Source: Planctomycetota bacterium
GTDB lineage: Bacteria; Planctomycetota; J058; J103
Assembly (NCBI GenBank): GCA_026004615.1
Contig: BPJM01000003.1
Span: forward strand, 372,001 to 436,000
Direction: 5' to 3'
DNA length: 64,000 bases
How positions within the stretch are numbered: position 1 is the first letter of the stretch; each line of letters starts with the position of its first letter. The notes under the pieces are model-generated. The model ran no database searches and had not been told where the DNA came from. It worked only from the letters and a program-made list of their open reading frames with translations. A program made the translations under genes and the position numbers. Shown one piece after another: positions 1 to 7,890 of this stretch.

Positions 1-594
1 GCTGAGCCGCAGCACCGCCCGCCGGAAGGTGGGCCGGTCGATCGGCACCCCGTGCGCCGCCAGCACCGCCGCCGCGCTTGCCACGGTGACCGCAGCCGAG
101 GTGCCGAGCCCGAGCTTGGTCCGCTCGCCGCTGGCCAGCTCCTGGCTGCCGGCACTGCTGTCGAGCTGCAGCTCGAGCCCCTGCGGCCGCAGCCCCAGGG
201 CCGCCACGTACCGGTAGGCCAGCTCGAGCGCCGCGCCCACCACCCGCCAGCGCCCCAGGGCACCGGACTGTCCGGCGGTGCCCGCCCCGCCGTGCCACAG
301 CGCGAGCGCCTGGCGCACCGGGTGCGGCGGCTCGCCCTCGCCGCAGGGCGCCCCGGCGAGCCAGAGCTGTCCGTCGGCCTCGGGTCCGCTCAGCACCAAC
401 CGGCCCGCGCTGCCGGTGAGGTCCTCGACCCTGACGCCGCCTTCGGGCCGGGGCAGCACCATGGCCCGGACCAGTCGTTCCAGCCCCGCGACGACGCCGA
501 GGCCCCGGGGCTCCAGGACCCCGTACTCGCCGGCGAGCACGAGCTTGAGCGGCACCCGCAGCTCCAGCGCCCTGCCGCCCATGCTATGCCTCAT
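1..594 (-). CDS. mvaK2: Phosphomevalonate kinase (partial, 3' end outside window)
   Basis: GHMP-family kinase that phosphorylates 5-phosphomevalonate to 5-diphosphomevalonate in the cytoplasm. The first 198 residues are visible and the frame is open to the left edge. Residues 16-27 (LKLVLAGEYGVL) form the N-terminal GHMP substrate/entry motif, and residues 160-168 (KLGLGTSAA) form the glycine/serine-rich ATP-binding loop in the form typical of phosphomevalonate kinases. The ATG (594-592) shares one base with the TGA of the decarboxylase gene (TGATG), so the two are almost certainly translationally coupled; a second ATG lies four codons in. It is the last visible gene of the mevalonate operon. 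The C-terminal GHMP domain is not in view, so intactness cannot be judged. Confidence 0.9.
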   Translation of the reverse strand, partial: MRHSMGGRALELRVPLKLVLAGEYGVLEPRGLGVVAGLERLVRAMVLPRPEGGVRVEDLTGSAGRLVLSGPEADGQLWLAGAPCGEGEPPHPVRQALALWHGGAGTAGQSGALGRWRVVGAALELAYRYVAALGLRPQGLELQLDSSAGSQELASGERTKLGLGTSAAVTVASAAAVLAAHGVPIDRPTFRRAVLRLS

Positions 595-1595
595 CAGCTG
601 GCTGGCCTGCCCGCCGCCGCGGGGCGCTCCAGGATCTCGACCCCGCCGCCGGCCCGGCAGCAGAGCACCCGGAGCACGCCGGGCTCCGCCCGCAGCCGCC
701 GCGCCACCTCCTCCAGCTGCTCGGCACGGCATAGCGCCGCGACGTTGGGGCCGGCATCGACGGTGAAGTAGGCCTCGCAGCCCTCGGCCCGCCAGGAGGC
801 GAACCGACTCACCAGCCGTGCGGTCTCCGCTCGCCAGTACACCAGCGGCGGATCGGCCGCCGCCGCCGTCATGTGCATCTTGGTGGCGCTCGCCTCGGCG
901 AGCAGCCCCAGCCGGCCGAAGTCGCGCGCCGCCACCGCGCGCCGTGCCTCCAGCAGGTCCGATTCCGCCGTCGCCTCCCAGTGCAGGTATGCTGGCGCCC
1001 GGCACGCGCGCTCCATGCCGGCGCTGGAGCCCACGGCCTTCTCGCCCGCGTCGATGATCGCGATCGCCATCGCGAGCGGCCAGGCCTGCGGGGTGCAGAG
1101 CTGCTCGGCGTACGAGTCGGAGCCGTCCGTGCGGCTGCCGCGATGCCAGATCACCAGCCCGCCGAAGATGGAGCGCGCCGCCGAGCCCGAGCCGCGCCGT
1201 GCCAGCACCGACAGCTCGCGCGGGCTGAGCTCCAGGCCCGCTGCGGCCGCCGCCGCCGCCGCGAGCGCGGCGAAGCCCGCGGCGCTGGAGGCGAGCCCGG
1301 CGCCGAGCGGCACCGTGCTGGTGGAGATCACGCGCGCGCCGAGCCGCAGGCCCGCCTGCTCGCGCACCAGGTCGAGAAGCGCCGAGACGCGCTCCAGCTC
1401 CCGGCCGGTGCGCTCGCGGCCGTCGATCTCGAGTCGATCGCGCTCGCACGCGCCGAACTCGACCGTGGTCTCCGCCCCCAGCCCCTCGAGCGTGAGCGAG
1501 AGGCTGCCGTTGCGCGGCAGGCGCAGCCGCTCGTCGCGCTTGCCCCAGTACTTGATCAGCGCGATGTTGGTGTTGGCCCGGGCGGTGGCGCGCAT
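594..1595 (-). CDS. mvaD: Diphosphomevalonate decarboxylase
   Basis: Catalyses ATP-dependent decarboxylation of 5-diphosphomevalonate to isopentenyl diphosphate. The 333-residue length is normal for the family. Residues 8-19 (NTNIALIKYWGK) are the hallmark N-terminal motif, residues 96-106 (PLGAGLASSAA) the phosphate-binding loop, residues 134-141 (RGSGSAAR) the following conserved segment, and Asp280 in TVDAGPN matches the family's catalytic aspartate. The start lies 21 nt after the mevalonate kinase stop, and the stop overlaps the next gene's start by one base. All recognisable catalytic motifs are intact. Together with its neighbours it shows that this organism makes isoprenoid precursors by the classical mevalonate route. 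Confidence 0.95.
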   Translation of the reverse strand: MRATARANTNIALIKYWGKRDERLRLPRNGSLSLTLEGLGAETTVEFGACERDRLEIDGRERTGRELERVSALLDLVREQAGLRLGARVISTSTVPLGAGLASSAAGFAALAAAAAAAAGLELSPRELSVLARRGSGSAARSIFGGLVIWHRGSRTDGSDSYAEQLCTPQAWPLAMAIAIIDAGEKAVGSSAGMERACRAPAYLHWEATAESDLLEARRAVAARDFGRLGLLAEASATKMHMTAAAADPPLVYWRAETARLVSRFASWRAEGCEAYFTVDAGPNVAALCRAEQLEEVARRLRAEPGVLRVLCCRAGGGVEILERPAAAGRPAS

Positions 1596-1616
1596 CCCTG
1601 CTCCCCCTGCGCTGAG

Positions 1617-2558
1617 CTAGGCGATCGTGGTGACGAACGCATCGAGTGCCCCCAGGCCCCGCGCGGCGCCGAGCACGCGTTCTTCCAGCGCTGGTCCGGC
1701 ATCCGGGGGCAACAGCGCCAGGGTGGCGCCGCCGCCTCCGGCGCCGCTCAGCTTCGCCCCCAGCGCACCGGCCGCGCGCATGACCGCGCAGCACCCATCC
1801 TGCTCGGGGGAGCTGAGCCCGAGCGCGGCGAGCGCGGCGTGCGCCTGGTCCATGAGCCGGCCGAGCGCGCCGGCCGGCGGTGGCTCGCCGCTCGCCGCGT
1901 GCCCCGCCTCGACGAACCACTGGCGCGCACTCTCGACGAGCTGGCGCGAGGTCGCGAGGAACTCGGTGAAGCGCGGATCGCCGGCCTGCTGCAAGGCGCG
2001 GACGCCGGCGACGAGCGAGGCGGTGGTGCCGCGCCGCGGCAGCACCGCCACCGCGAGCCGCAGGGGCACCCGCGGCCGGAGAAAGCGCGGCCGCTGGCCG
2101 CGCTCGAACAGCACCGTCCGCTCGTAGGCGATGCAGGTGGCGTCGATGCCCGAGGGCGTGCCGTGCGCGATCTCCTCGAGCACATTCGCCCGCCGCGCGA
2201 GCACGAACGCATCCGCGCCGGGCGCGATCGCGCGCACCAGCGCCACCGCGAGCGCCGCCGAGGAGCCGAGCCCCGCTCCCAGCGGGATCGTGGAGCGCAG
2301 CCGCACCCGCAGCGGCTCCTCGCTCCGGCCGGCGAGTTCGAGCGCGCGGGCGACCATGCGGCGCACCAGCGACTCGGCGGCGGGATCGAGCGGCGGTCCT
2401 TGCTCGGCCAGCAGGGTGAACGGGCGCGGCGCCTGGGGCGCGGGCTCCAGCGCCACCCGCAGGCGGACGGCCACCAGCGGCACCGCGATCGCCGGCACGC
2501 GGTGGACCACGGCGTGCTCGCCGAACAGGATCGCCTTGCCGCACGCCTCGCCGATCAT
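1617..2558 (-). CDS. mvk: Mevalonate kinase
   Basis: GHMP kinase converting mevalonate to 5-phosphomevalonate. I place the start at the ATG at 2558 (313 residues), because the GHMP motif GKAILFGEHAVV begins at residue 7; the open frame continues far upstream but without similarity. Residues 91-102 (IPLGAGLGSSAA) are the ATP-binding loop, residues 132-139 (HGTPSGID) carry the conserved catalytic aspartate, and a GAKLSGAGGGG glycine-rich motif sits near the C terminus. It lies 88 nt downstream of the HMG-CoA reductase stop and 21 nt upstream of the decarboxylase, in one transcription unit. Confidence 0.95.
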   Translation of the reverse strand: MIGEACGKAILFGEHAVVHRVPAIAVPLVAVRLRVALEPAPQAPRPFTLLAEQGPPLDPAAESLVRRMVARALELAGRSEEPLRVRLRSTIPLGAGLGSSAALAVALVRAIAPGADAFVLARRANVLEEIAHGTPSGIDATCIAYERTVLFERGQRPRFLRPRVPLRLAVAVLPRRGTTASLVAGVRALQQAGDPRFTEFLATSRQLVESARQWFVEAGHAASGEPPPAGALGRLMDQAHAALAALGLSSPEQDGCCAVMRAAGALGAKLSGAGGGGATLALLPPDAGPALEERVLGAARGLGALDAFVTTIA

Positions 2559-2646
2559 GGCGTCTTCCCTGCTGGCGGCGCCCGCGCACCCCACGGCACA
2601 CGCAACTTCGCCGCCTGTGCCGCGGGCGCGGTGCGAGATCGCCCGC

Positions 2647-3933
2647 TCAGCGCGACTCGCAGCCCCGGCGGTGCAGCCGCATGTGGCCGCGCTGGATGCC
2701 CTCCTGCGCCAGCGCGCGCAGCGCCGCCAGGTTCTGCGCGAGGCCGACCGCGGCGGCGATGCGGGCGAGTTCCTGCGCCGAGCCCGCGCCCACCAGCGCT
2801 CGCGCCGCCACCACCGAGGGGTGCACCCGCGCGCGCCCGCCCACGGTACCGAGCGCCAGCGGCACCTCGATCTCGCCCAGCAGATCGCCTGTCTGCTGGT
2901 CCTCGCGCCAGGTGGCGAGCGGCGCGTAGCGCCCCGAGCGCGCGGCATAGGCGTGCGCCCCCGCCTCGGCGGCGCGCCAGTCCTGTCCGGTCGCGATGAG
3001 CAGGGCGTCGATGCCGTTCATGACGCCCTTGTTGTGGGTGGCGGCGCGGTAGGGATCGAGCTCCGCGAACAGCGACGCCTCGTGCACCCCGCGCACCCCG
3101 GCCGCGCCGAGCACCGCGCGCGGCACGCGCCCGCGCGCCCGCGCCAGCCGCCGATCGCACAGATTCGTCAGGATCCGCATCCCGACGCGGCCGCCCAGGC
3201 AGTCCGCCACCAGGGGCGCCACCGCCTCGCACATCGAGTTCACGATGTTGGCGCCCATGGCGTCGCGCACATCGACCTCCAGCTCGAACACCACCATCGC
3301 GCCCTGGGGCTGCGCCCGGAGCACGCGCGTGGCGAAGCCGCGCGCCCCGCCGCCGGCCGCCACCAGGCGCGGGTGGCGCGCGTTCGCCGCCGCCAGGATC
3401 TCGGCGCGCCGCGCTGCCAGCCGCTGCGTGCCCTGCTCGAGCTCGCGCACCTCGAGCAGCAGCACCTGGCCGAGCATGAGCGGCTCGGTGGCGCTGGTCT
3501 CGATGCCGCCGCCCGCGCGCAACAGCTTCGCGCCGAAGCTCGCCGCCGCCACCACCGAGGGCTCCTCGATCGCCAGCGGCACCGGCACCTCCCGCCCGTC
3601 GATCAGAAAGTGGCGGGCGATCCCCAGGGGCAGCGGCAGCAGTCCGACCACGTTCTCGATGAGCCGATCGGCCACCTCCAGCGGCAGCGGATCGGCGCGC
3701 CCCAGCGCCGCCAGCACCTGCTCGTCGAGCCCGGTCTCCGCGCGCAACAGCGCGATGCGCTCCTCGATCGAGAGGTGGTAGAACTTGGGCGGCTGTCCGG
3801 CCTGCTCCGGCACGCCGCTCGTCGCGGCGGCCGGCCGGGCGGGTGCGAGTGCAGGTGCGGGCGCCGCCGCCGGCCCCGGTCCCCCCACCCCGTGCGACCG
3901 CCGCTCCTCGACCATCAGCCTGCGCTCGCTCAT
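2647..3933 (-). CDS. mvaA: Hydroxymethylglutaryl-CoA reductase, class II
   Basis: Reduces (S)-HMG-CoA to mevalonate, the committed step of the pathway. The 428-residue soluble protein has no membrane segments and matches class II (bacterial) enzymes. Class II catalytic positions can be seen: Glu in EEPSVVAAAS, Lys in THNKGVMNGID, Asp in GQDWRA and His in GHMRLH near the C terminus. About 48 N-terminal residues rich in Ala and Pro precede the conserved FYHLSIEERI and look like a disordered extension. The ATG overlaps the stop of the type 2 isomerase gene by 4 nt (ATGA), so coupling is likely. HMG-CoA synthase is not in the window. Confidence 0.95.
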   Translation of the reverse strand: MSERRLMVEERRSHGVGGPGPAAAPAPALAPARPAAATSGVPEQAGQPPKFYHLSIEERIALLRAETGLDEQVLAALGRADPLPLEVADRLIENVVGLLPLPLGIARHFLIDGREVPVPLAIEEPSVVAAASFGAKLLRAGGGIETSATEPLMLGQVLLLEVRELEQGTQRLAARRAEILAAANARHPRLVAAGGGARGFATRVLRAQPQGAMVVFELEVDVRDAMGANIVNSMCEAVAPLVADCLGGRVGMRILTNLCDRRLARARGRVPRAVLGAAGVRGVHEASLFAELDPYRAATHNKGVMNGIDALLIATGQDWRAAEAGAHAYAARSGRYAPLATWREDQQTGDLLGEIEVPLALGTVGGRARVHPSVVAARALVGAGSAQELARIAAAVGLAQNLAALRALAQEGIQRGHMRLHRRGCESR

Positions 3934-5303
3934 GGCTCCTCCCGCTCCAGCTTCAGTCCTCGCAAAGCTGCGATGTCTCTGCAGCCCGTGCAGAACATGG
4001 CGACGCGGAGTTGCTCGATCAGCAGCCGCACGAGCTGCTCCAGCTGCTCTTCCGACCGCACCGCCGCTTGCAGAAACGGCCGCGCGATGCCCACCAGGTC
4101 CGCGCCCAGCGCGATGGCCTTGGCCGCCTGGATGCCGTCGGTGATCCCGCCCGAGGCGATCACGATCCGGTCCGGCAGCGCCGCCCGGCAGACCTGCAAG
4201 GAGACCGCGGTCGGCACGCCCCAGCCGGCGAAGGACTCCCCCAGCGCGGCCAGCACCGGGTCGGCGGCGCGGTAGGATTCCACCCGCGACCAGCTGGTGC
4301 CGCCGGCACCTGCGACGTCGACTCCGGCCAGGCGGGTCGTCGCGACCCAGCGCGCGATCTCGGGGCCGATGCCGTTGCCGACCTCCTTGAGCAGCACCGG
4401 GAACGGCAGCTGCTCCGCCAGCGCGGCGATCTTGGCGCGCAGGCCGGAGAAGTCCACGTCCCCTTCGGGCTGCACGGCCTCCTGGAGCGGATTGCAGTGC
4501 AGCACCAGAGCATCCGCCCCCACCAGCTCGACGGCGCGCGCGCACGCCTGTGCATCGAGCCCGTAGTTGAGCTGCACGGCACCCAGGTTGCCGAACAGCA
4601 GCACGTCCGGACACAGCTCGCGCACGGCATAGGTGTCGAGCAGGCTCGGATCGGCGAGCAGCGCCCGCTCGGAGCCCAGGCCGAGCGCCAGCCCGTGGCG
4701 CTGGGCCACCCGCGCCAGCCGCTGGTTGACCACCTTCGCCAGCTCGCTGCCCCCGGTCATGCACGAGATCAGCAGCGGCGCCCGCAGCGTGCGGCCGAGC
4801 AGGCGCACCGACACATCGATCGCGCGCTTGTCCAGCTCCGGCAGGGCCAGGTGCGGCAGCCGCCAGCGCTCCAGCCCGGTCCGCACCCCGCGCGCCGCTA
4901 CGTCCTCATCGCGGCAGATGCGGAGGTGGTCCGCCTTGCGGTGGCGGGTGATGAAGCGCTCCAGCGCCGCGGCGCGGGCCGGCTCGAGCTGCTCCAGCCG
5001 CAGGAGCACCCCCGCATCGCCGGCAGCGGCGCCCGCCAGCACCGCCGGCAGCACCAGTTCGCCCTCCGCGGTTGCGAGCGCCACCTCCCACCGGCTGCCC
5101 GGCGCGGGTCCGGGCGGCGCGGCGGCGCCTGGCGCGGGCTGCCACCGGATCAGCACCGCCTCGGCGGACAGCGCGGTGGCCAGGGCGCGGAGCGCGCCGG
5201 TATCCTGTCCGCTGCCGGCGCCGCCGCCCGGCGGGCGCAGCACCGCCTGGACGGCGGGCTCCAGCCGGATCCACCCCGCGCGCTCGCCCTCGCCTGCGGC
5301 CAT
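3930..5303 (-). CDS. fni: Isopentenyl-diphosphate delta-isomerase, type 2, with N-terminal extension
   Basis: FMN- and NADPH-dependent isomerase interconverting isopentenyl and dimethylallyl diphosphate. The family core begins only near residue 120 (HRKADHLRI) and runs through LPHLALPEL, PLLISCMTGG, LLFGNLGA, LLKEVGNGIG, the VAGAGGTSW segment and the FMN-phosphate region IASGGITDGIQAAKAIALGA to MFCTGCRD. Normal members are about 340-350 residues; this one is 457 because of a 115-residue N-terminal segment that I do not recognise. The ATG at 5303 follows GGAGAGG by a few bases; an earlier in-frame ATG lies near 5402. It is first in the mevalonate operon and overlaps the reductase by 4 nt. Confidence 0.92.
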   Translation of the reverse strand: MAAGEGERAGWIRLEPAVQAVLRPPGGGAGSGQDTGALRALATALSAEAVLIRWQPAPGAAAPPGPAPGSRWEVALATAEGELVLPAVLAGAAAGDAGVLLRLEQLEPARAAALERFITRHRKADHLRICRDEDVAARGVRTGLERWRLPHLALPELDKRAIDVSVRLLGRTLRAPLLISCMTGGSELAKVVNQRLARVAQRHGLALGLGSERALLADPSLLDTYAVRELCPDVLLFGNLGAVQLNYGLDAQACARAVELVGADALVLHCNPLQEAVQPEGDVDFSGLRAKIAALAEQLPFPVLLKEVGNGIGPEIARWVATTRLAGVDVAGAGGTSWSRVESYRAADPVLAALGESFAGWGVPTAVSLQVCRAALPDRIVIASGGITDGIQAAKAIALGADLVGIARPFLQAAVRSEEQLEQLVRLLIEQLRVAMFCTGCRDIAALRGLKLEREEP

Positions 5304-5508
5304 ATCCTCTCCGCCCCTGGCGCCGCTCGCCCTCGGCTCGGCGAAAGCACGGGCGGTCCGGCACCGACCCGCGCCTCCCCCTCCAGGGCGCGGCGCCCGC
5401 ATGGAGCCACCATGCTAGCAGAAACTCCGGCGGATGCGAGAGCCGGTCGCGCGCGGGCGAGCGGCGCGGCTGCGGGGTGCGCAAAGGCCGGCGCGCGGCC
5501 GCTCGCGT

Positions 5509-7053
5509 TCAACCGGTGCTGCGGGCGCAGGCGAGCAGCGGGTCGGCGCGGCGGGCCGGCGGGGCGCGGTGGGTCGGGGGATGGGGTCTGGCCGGCGGCG
5601 CCGGCGGCTCGGCGGCGGGTGGGCTGGGATCGCCCGCCGGCGCCCGGCCCGGGGGGCGCGCCCGAGGTCCGAACAGCACCCGCACGAGCAGGCGCGGCCG
5701 CAGCAGCGCCCTGCCGGGGCGCACCAGGCCCAGCACCTCGCCGAGGGTCAGGCAGGCGAGCCGGTCGCGGGTGGCCGCCGCCATGACGCGGCGCAGGTAG
5801 CGCTGCGCCAGCCGGGCGCGCAGCCCGGGCCTGGCGGCGCCCCGGGCCGCCAGCGCGGGCAGGTCGGCGCCGAGCGCGATCTGCCAGGCCGGCTCGAACA
5901 CCTCCGGCAGCGAGCGCTGCACGCGGGCGGCGAACTGCGGCGGCAAGCCGGGATCGTGCGCGCCCGGACGGGGCGGCGGCAGCGCCCGCAGCATCGCGGC
6001 CAGCCGCGCCGCCTCCAGCGCGGCGACGCTCATGCCCTGGCCGTAGAACGGGTTCAGCGTGCACAGCGCGTCGCCGAGCACGATCAGCCCTTGGGGCCAC
6101 GGCGCGATCCGCTCCAGGTGGCGCCGGCGGTTGTCGAGGGCGCGGTAGCCGTAGATCGGGCCGAGTGGCTCGGCCTCGGCGATCGTCCGGTAGATCTCCG
6201 GCACGCGCAGGCTGCGCGCGAACTCCAAAAAGCCCCGCTCGTGCAGCGGCGGGTGATCGCCCCCCAGCCCCGCGAGGGTGACCAGCCAGCGCTCGCCCTC
6301 CACCGCCAGCAAGAAGCCGCCGCGGGGCGAGTGCGGCGCCGCGGCGGTCACCGACAGCGCCTTGTAGGGCGCCGCGCCGGGCCGCCGCCGGTACAGCCGC
6401 GTCGCGTAGCCGCCACCGGGGTCGAACACCGTCTCCGCGGGCCGCGGGTGGCCGAGCGCTTCGAGCCAGTCGCCGATGGCCGAATCGCGCCCGCTCGCAT
6501 CGATCACCAGATCCGCATAGAGGCAGACCGTGCCCGCCGGCGCGCCGCGCCGCTCGCGCGGGCGGGCGCGCACGCCGCGCACCGCGCCGTGCCCACGCTC
6601 GGCGATCAGTCCCCGGGCCTCCAGGCCGTGCACCACGCGCACGCCCGGCTGGGCGAGCACGCGGCGGCGCAGCACCGCCTCCAGCAGCGGGCGGGTGCAC
6701 AGGTGGCTGCGCAGCGCGGAGGCAAAGCGCACCAGCCAGCCCTCGGGCACGTTCCAGCGGAACTGCGGGGAGGACCAGTCGATGGGCTCGGCGCCCGCGG
6801 CCTCCAGCTCCGCGCCCAGGCCGGGGAACAGCCCCTCCAGCGCGCGCGCTCCGCCCGGCAGCAGCACGTGCGAGTGGCGGCCCTGCGGCACGCCGGGCCG
6901 GCGGGCGGGTGGGGCGTGGGGCTCGGGCGCGCGGTCGCGCTCGATGATCGTGACCGTGGCGAAGCGCTTCGCCAGGGCGCCCGCCGCCGCCAGGCCCGCC
7001 ACCCCCGCCCCGATCACGATCGCGCTGCCCGCGCGCGCCGGCTGCCGCTCCAT
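5509..7053 (-). CDS. FAD-dependent oxidoreductase/monooxygenase family protein
   Basis: A 514-residue flavoprotein of the squalene/phenol-hydroxylase-like superfamily. Residues 12-20 (VIGAGVAGL) form the dinucleotide-binding fold, followed by an acidic IIERD end of the second strand. GVPQGRHSHVLLPGG is typical of this subgroup, LVIDASGRDS is the DG-like central motif, and GDALCTLNPFYGQGMSVAALEA is the second FAD-binding GD motif. No signal peptide or clear membrane anchor is seen. The ATG at 7053 follows GGGAGGGG. It lies 205 nt upstream of, and on the same strand as, the mevalonate operon, so it may tailor an isoprenoid, but the substrate cannot be read from the sequence. Confidence 0.8.
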   Translation of the reverse strand: MERQPARAGSAIVIGAGVAGLAAAGALAKRFATVTIIERDRAPEPHAPPARRPGVPQGRHSHVLLPGGARALEGLFPGLGAELEAAGAEPIDWSSPQFRWNVPEGWLVRFASALRSHLCTRPLLEAVLRRRVLAQPGVRVVHGLEARGLIAERGHGAVRGVRARPRERRGAPAGTVCLYADLVIDASGRDSAIGDWLEALGHPRPAETVFDPGGGYATRLYRRRPGAAPYKALSVTAAAPHSPRGGFLLAVEGERWLVTLAGLGGDHPPLHERGFLEFARSLRVPEIYRTIAEAEPLGPIYGYRALDNRRRHLERIAPWPQGLIVLGDALCTLNPFYGQGMSVAALEAARLAAMLRALPPPRPGAHDPGLPPQFAARVQRSLPEVFEPAWQIALGADLPALAARGAARPGLRARLAQRYLRRVMAAATRDRLACLTLGEVLGLVRPGRALLRPRLLVRVLFGPRARPPGRAPAGDPSPPAAEPPAPPARPHPPTHRAPPARRADPLLACARSTG

Positions 7054-7254
7054 GGCCCCCTCCCCGTGCTGCGTGCCGCGGCTGCGGGCACAGAGCAACC
7101 GCCGCACCATCGGGCCTGCCGGCCGGGCGCGGGCGCCGGGCCGCGGCGCCACGGCCCGGCGCCCGCGCCCGGCGCAACCGCGGTTTGTGCCTTGCAATCG
7201 GCGTTGCCCCGCGGTGAGAATCCGGGGTCCTGGACCCTGGGGCGGGGAGGCGCG

Positions 7255-7689
7255 ATGGAGAGCGAACGGAAGGAGCGCTGCGAGATCCAGGTGCTGGGGC
7301 TCAACTTCTGGGGCAAGCACGGGGTGTTCGAGGAGGAGCGGCGCGAGGGGCGCCACTTCCAGGTCGACCTGGTCGCGGAGCTGGAGCGGGTGCCGGGCCT
7401 GCAGACCGACCGGCTGGAGGACACCGTCGACTACCGGCAGCTGGCGGGCATCGTCGAAGAGATCGGCCAGGGCGAGAGTTTCCGGCTCACCGAGCGGCTC
7501 GCGGCGGCGATCGCCGAGCGGTGCCTGCAGCTGCCCCGCGTCCGCAGCGTCGAGGTCACGGTGCGCAAGCGGACCACCGGCGTGCCGGGCCGGCCGGCCT
7601 GGGTCGGGGTGCGGCTGGTGCGGACGCGCGGGCCGGGGCCGGGCGCCTCGCCGGCGGCGTGCGAGCAGCCTGCTCCGCGCGCGTGCTGA
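7255..7689 (+). CDS. folB: Dihydroneopterin aldolase
   Basis: Cytoplasmic folate-pathway enzyme cleaving 7,8-dihydroneopterin to 6-hydroxymethyl-dihydropterin and glycolaldehyde. Residues 16-30 contain the family pattern GKHGVFEEERREG, then a DTVDYRQL segment, the LTERLAAAIAE helix and a VTVRKRTTGVPG segment near the end of the core. The 144 residues include a 20-residue Pro/Ala-rich tail beyond the usual 120. The ATG follows GGGGAGG at normal spacing. It is monocistronic and divergent from the FAD oxidoreductase; its stop codon lies inside a hairpin shared with the convergent gene. Confidence 0.92.
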   Translation: MESERKERCEIQVLGLNFWGKHGVFEEERREGRHFQVDLVAELERVPGLQTDRLEDTVDYRQLAGIVEEIGQGESFRLTERLAAAIAERCLQLPRVRSVEVTVRKRTTGVPGRPAWVGVRLVRTRGPGPGASPAACEQPAPRAC

Positions 7690-7706
7690 GCGGGCGCGCG
7701 CTCAGC
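7685..7706. terminator. Hairpin across two convergent stop codons
   Basis: GCTGAGCG (7685-7692) and CGCTCAGC (7699-7706) are perfect 8-bp arms around a 6-nt loop. The left arm contains the folB stop and the right arm the stop of the facing small-protein gene. There is no T-run, so it would be a non-canonical bidirectional terminator or a 3'-end stabiliser. Confidence 0.5.
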
Positions 7707-7890
7707 CCGCCGCGCTGGCGCCGCCGTTCGCCTGCCCGCTCGCTTCGAGGTCGGGCGCCTCGAACTCCCGCATGTCGCGCAGGTGCTGCTCGGAGCCCGG
7801 GGTGGTGAGCACCTTGTAGACGCACCAGGCGAGCAGCCCCACGACGAAGCCGACCGACAGGCTCATGATCAGCCAGCCACCCGGGGTCAT
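7702..7890 (-). CDS. Small membrane protein, partner of the sodium symporter
   Basis: A 62-residue protein with one N-terminal membrane segment (about residues 5-28, LIMSLSVGFVVGLLAWCVYK) followed by an acidic, cytoplasmic-looking tail. Its ATG overlaps the transporter's stop by 4 nt (ATGA), which implies translational coupling and probably fixed stoichiometry. Two-gene symporter systems with a small second subunit are known (MetP/MetS type), and this protein has the same position and size. Its sequence is not obviously MetS-like, however, so the role as accessory subunit is inferred from position, size and topology. Confidence 0.75.
   Translation of the reverse strand: MTPGGWLIMSLSVGFVVGLLAWCVYKVLTTPGSEQHLRDMREFEAPDLEASGQANGGASAAG

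Noticed and set aside
873-2999. A 708-codon plus-strand open frame opposite mvaD and mvk
   Set aside because: It is very Arg/Ala/Pro-rich without motifs and lies wholly opposite well-supported kinase and decarboxylase genes; it is a G+C-driven shadow.
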